Shown here: positions 63,913 to 64,000 of the stretch, one piece after another
How positions within the stretch are numbered: position 1 is the stretch's first letter
How the letters are laid out: each line of letters starts with the position of its first letter
Origin: Odontesthes bonariensis
Lineage: Eukaryota; Chordata; Actinopteri; Atheriniformes; Atherinopsidae
DNA: 64,000 nt
NCBI RefSeq assembly: GCF_027942865.1
Contig: NC_134507.1
Location: forward strand, 37,978,797-38,042,796
Direction of reading: 5' to 3'
Notes under the pieces: generated by a model
Told to the model about the DNA's origin: nothing
The model's input: the letters and a program-made list of their open reading frames with translations, nothing else
Database searches by the model: none
Made by a program: the position numbers and the translations under genes

Positions 63913-64000
63913 TAAAACTCTGGCTTTTAGTCTGCGAAAAGAGAGTGAAAGTGAACTCCACTTTGAGATGGCTCTGGGATTGGGCCGACTGGGAGAATTG

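Larger units (their letters stand above)
61069..64000 (+). repeat. Tandem array of U2-5S-U5 units, period 1702 bp
   Basis: The sequence from gcgggcgggagtgcaaagtt at 61069 recurs at 62771, and all landmarks keep a 1702 bp offset (U2 at 61231/62933, 5S at 61786/63488, inverted 5S at 62134/63836). One base differs in the U2 genes (ggcacagg / ggcaaagg); I noticed almost no others. The second unit is cut by the window end before its U5. The array probably continues to the right. Confidence 0.96.

Noticed and set aside
61229-63961. Short frames overlapping U2, 5S and U5 genes
   Set aside because: Non-coding RNA array; frames repeat with the 1702 bp unit and have no protein features.

Overview
The window reads as nuclear DNA of a bony fish, probably a percomorph teleost. 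The grounds are vertebrate-type U2, U5 and 5S RNA genes, spliced exons with GT/AG borders, a C2H2 zinc-finger gene of the fish type, and a typical teleost transposon mix: RTE/Rex3-like, CR1/L2-like and L1-like LINEs, Ty3/gypsy and Gmr1-like LTR elements, hAT, Tc1, PIF/Harbinger, Helitron and TTAA foldback elements. The species cannot be fixed from sequence alone. More than half of the window is mobile DNA or its debris.

Layout. Positions 1-3043 and 53890-59380 are the two arms of a large inverted repeat with about 51 kb between them. They differ by about 1.5% where compared by eye. Each arm carries an L1-like LINE scrap, a hAT transposase scrap, four in-phase exons of a small unrecognised gene (OB-fold-like by guess), a Tc1 fragment and a LINE 3' end. 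A 2.4 kb Harbinger transposon sits only in the right arm. Between the arms, from left to right: a broken Helitron helicase (3.4-5.5 kb); an esterase-type LINE ORF1 (5.5-6.5 kb); a duplicated 1.34 kb unit with four tRNA-Pro copies, one split by a hAT transposon (6.6-11 kb); a possible spliced transcript, an RTE LINE end and a collapsed hAT (11-13.9 kb); a THAP-domain exon cut in two by a Ty3/gypsy element (13.9-18.9 kb); THAP-like and other fragments plus a hAT (19-22.4 kb); a 55-bp minisatellite grown out of a LINE tail, with a second esterase-type LINE head (23.2-25.5 kb).

From 25.8 to 41.7 kb lies what looks like one zinc-finger gene. A Glu/Gln-rich repeat exon and a 20-finger exon have phase-compatible splice sites and are separated by a 12.6 kb intron packed with elements nested several deep, including an RTE LINE with an uninterrupted 1063-codon frame. 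A damaged second RTE copy (43.3-46.2 kb) has lost its catalytic FADD motif. It is followed by an apparently intact Gmr1-like LTR retrotransposon (46.7-51.7 kb) with LTRs that look identical, then tRNA-Thr, a TTAA foldback element and a tRNA-Pro copy (52.4-53.6 kb).

The right edge (61.07-64.0 kb) is the start of a tandem array with a 1702 bp period. Each unit links U2 snRNA, 5S rRNA, an inverted truncated 5S copy and U5 snRNA, so that spliceosomal and ribosomal RNA genes are co-amplified. The strongest functional calls are this array, the zinc-finger gene, the Gmr1-like element and the tRNA-Thr.
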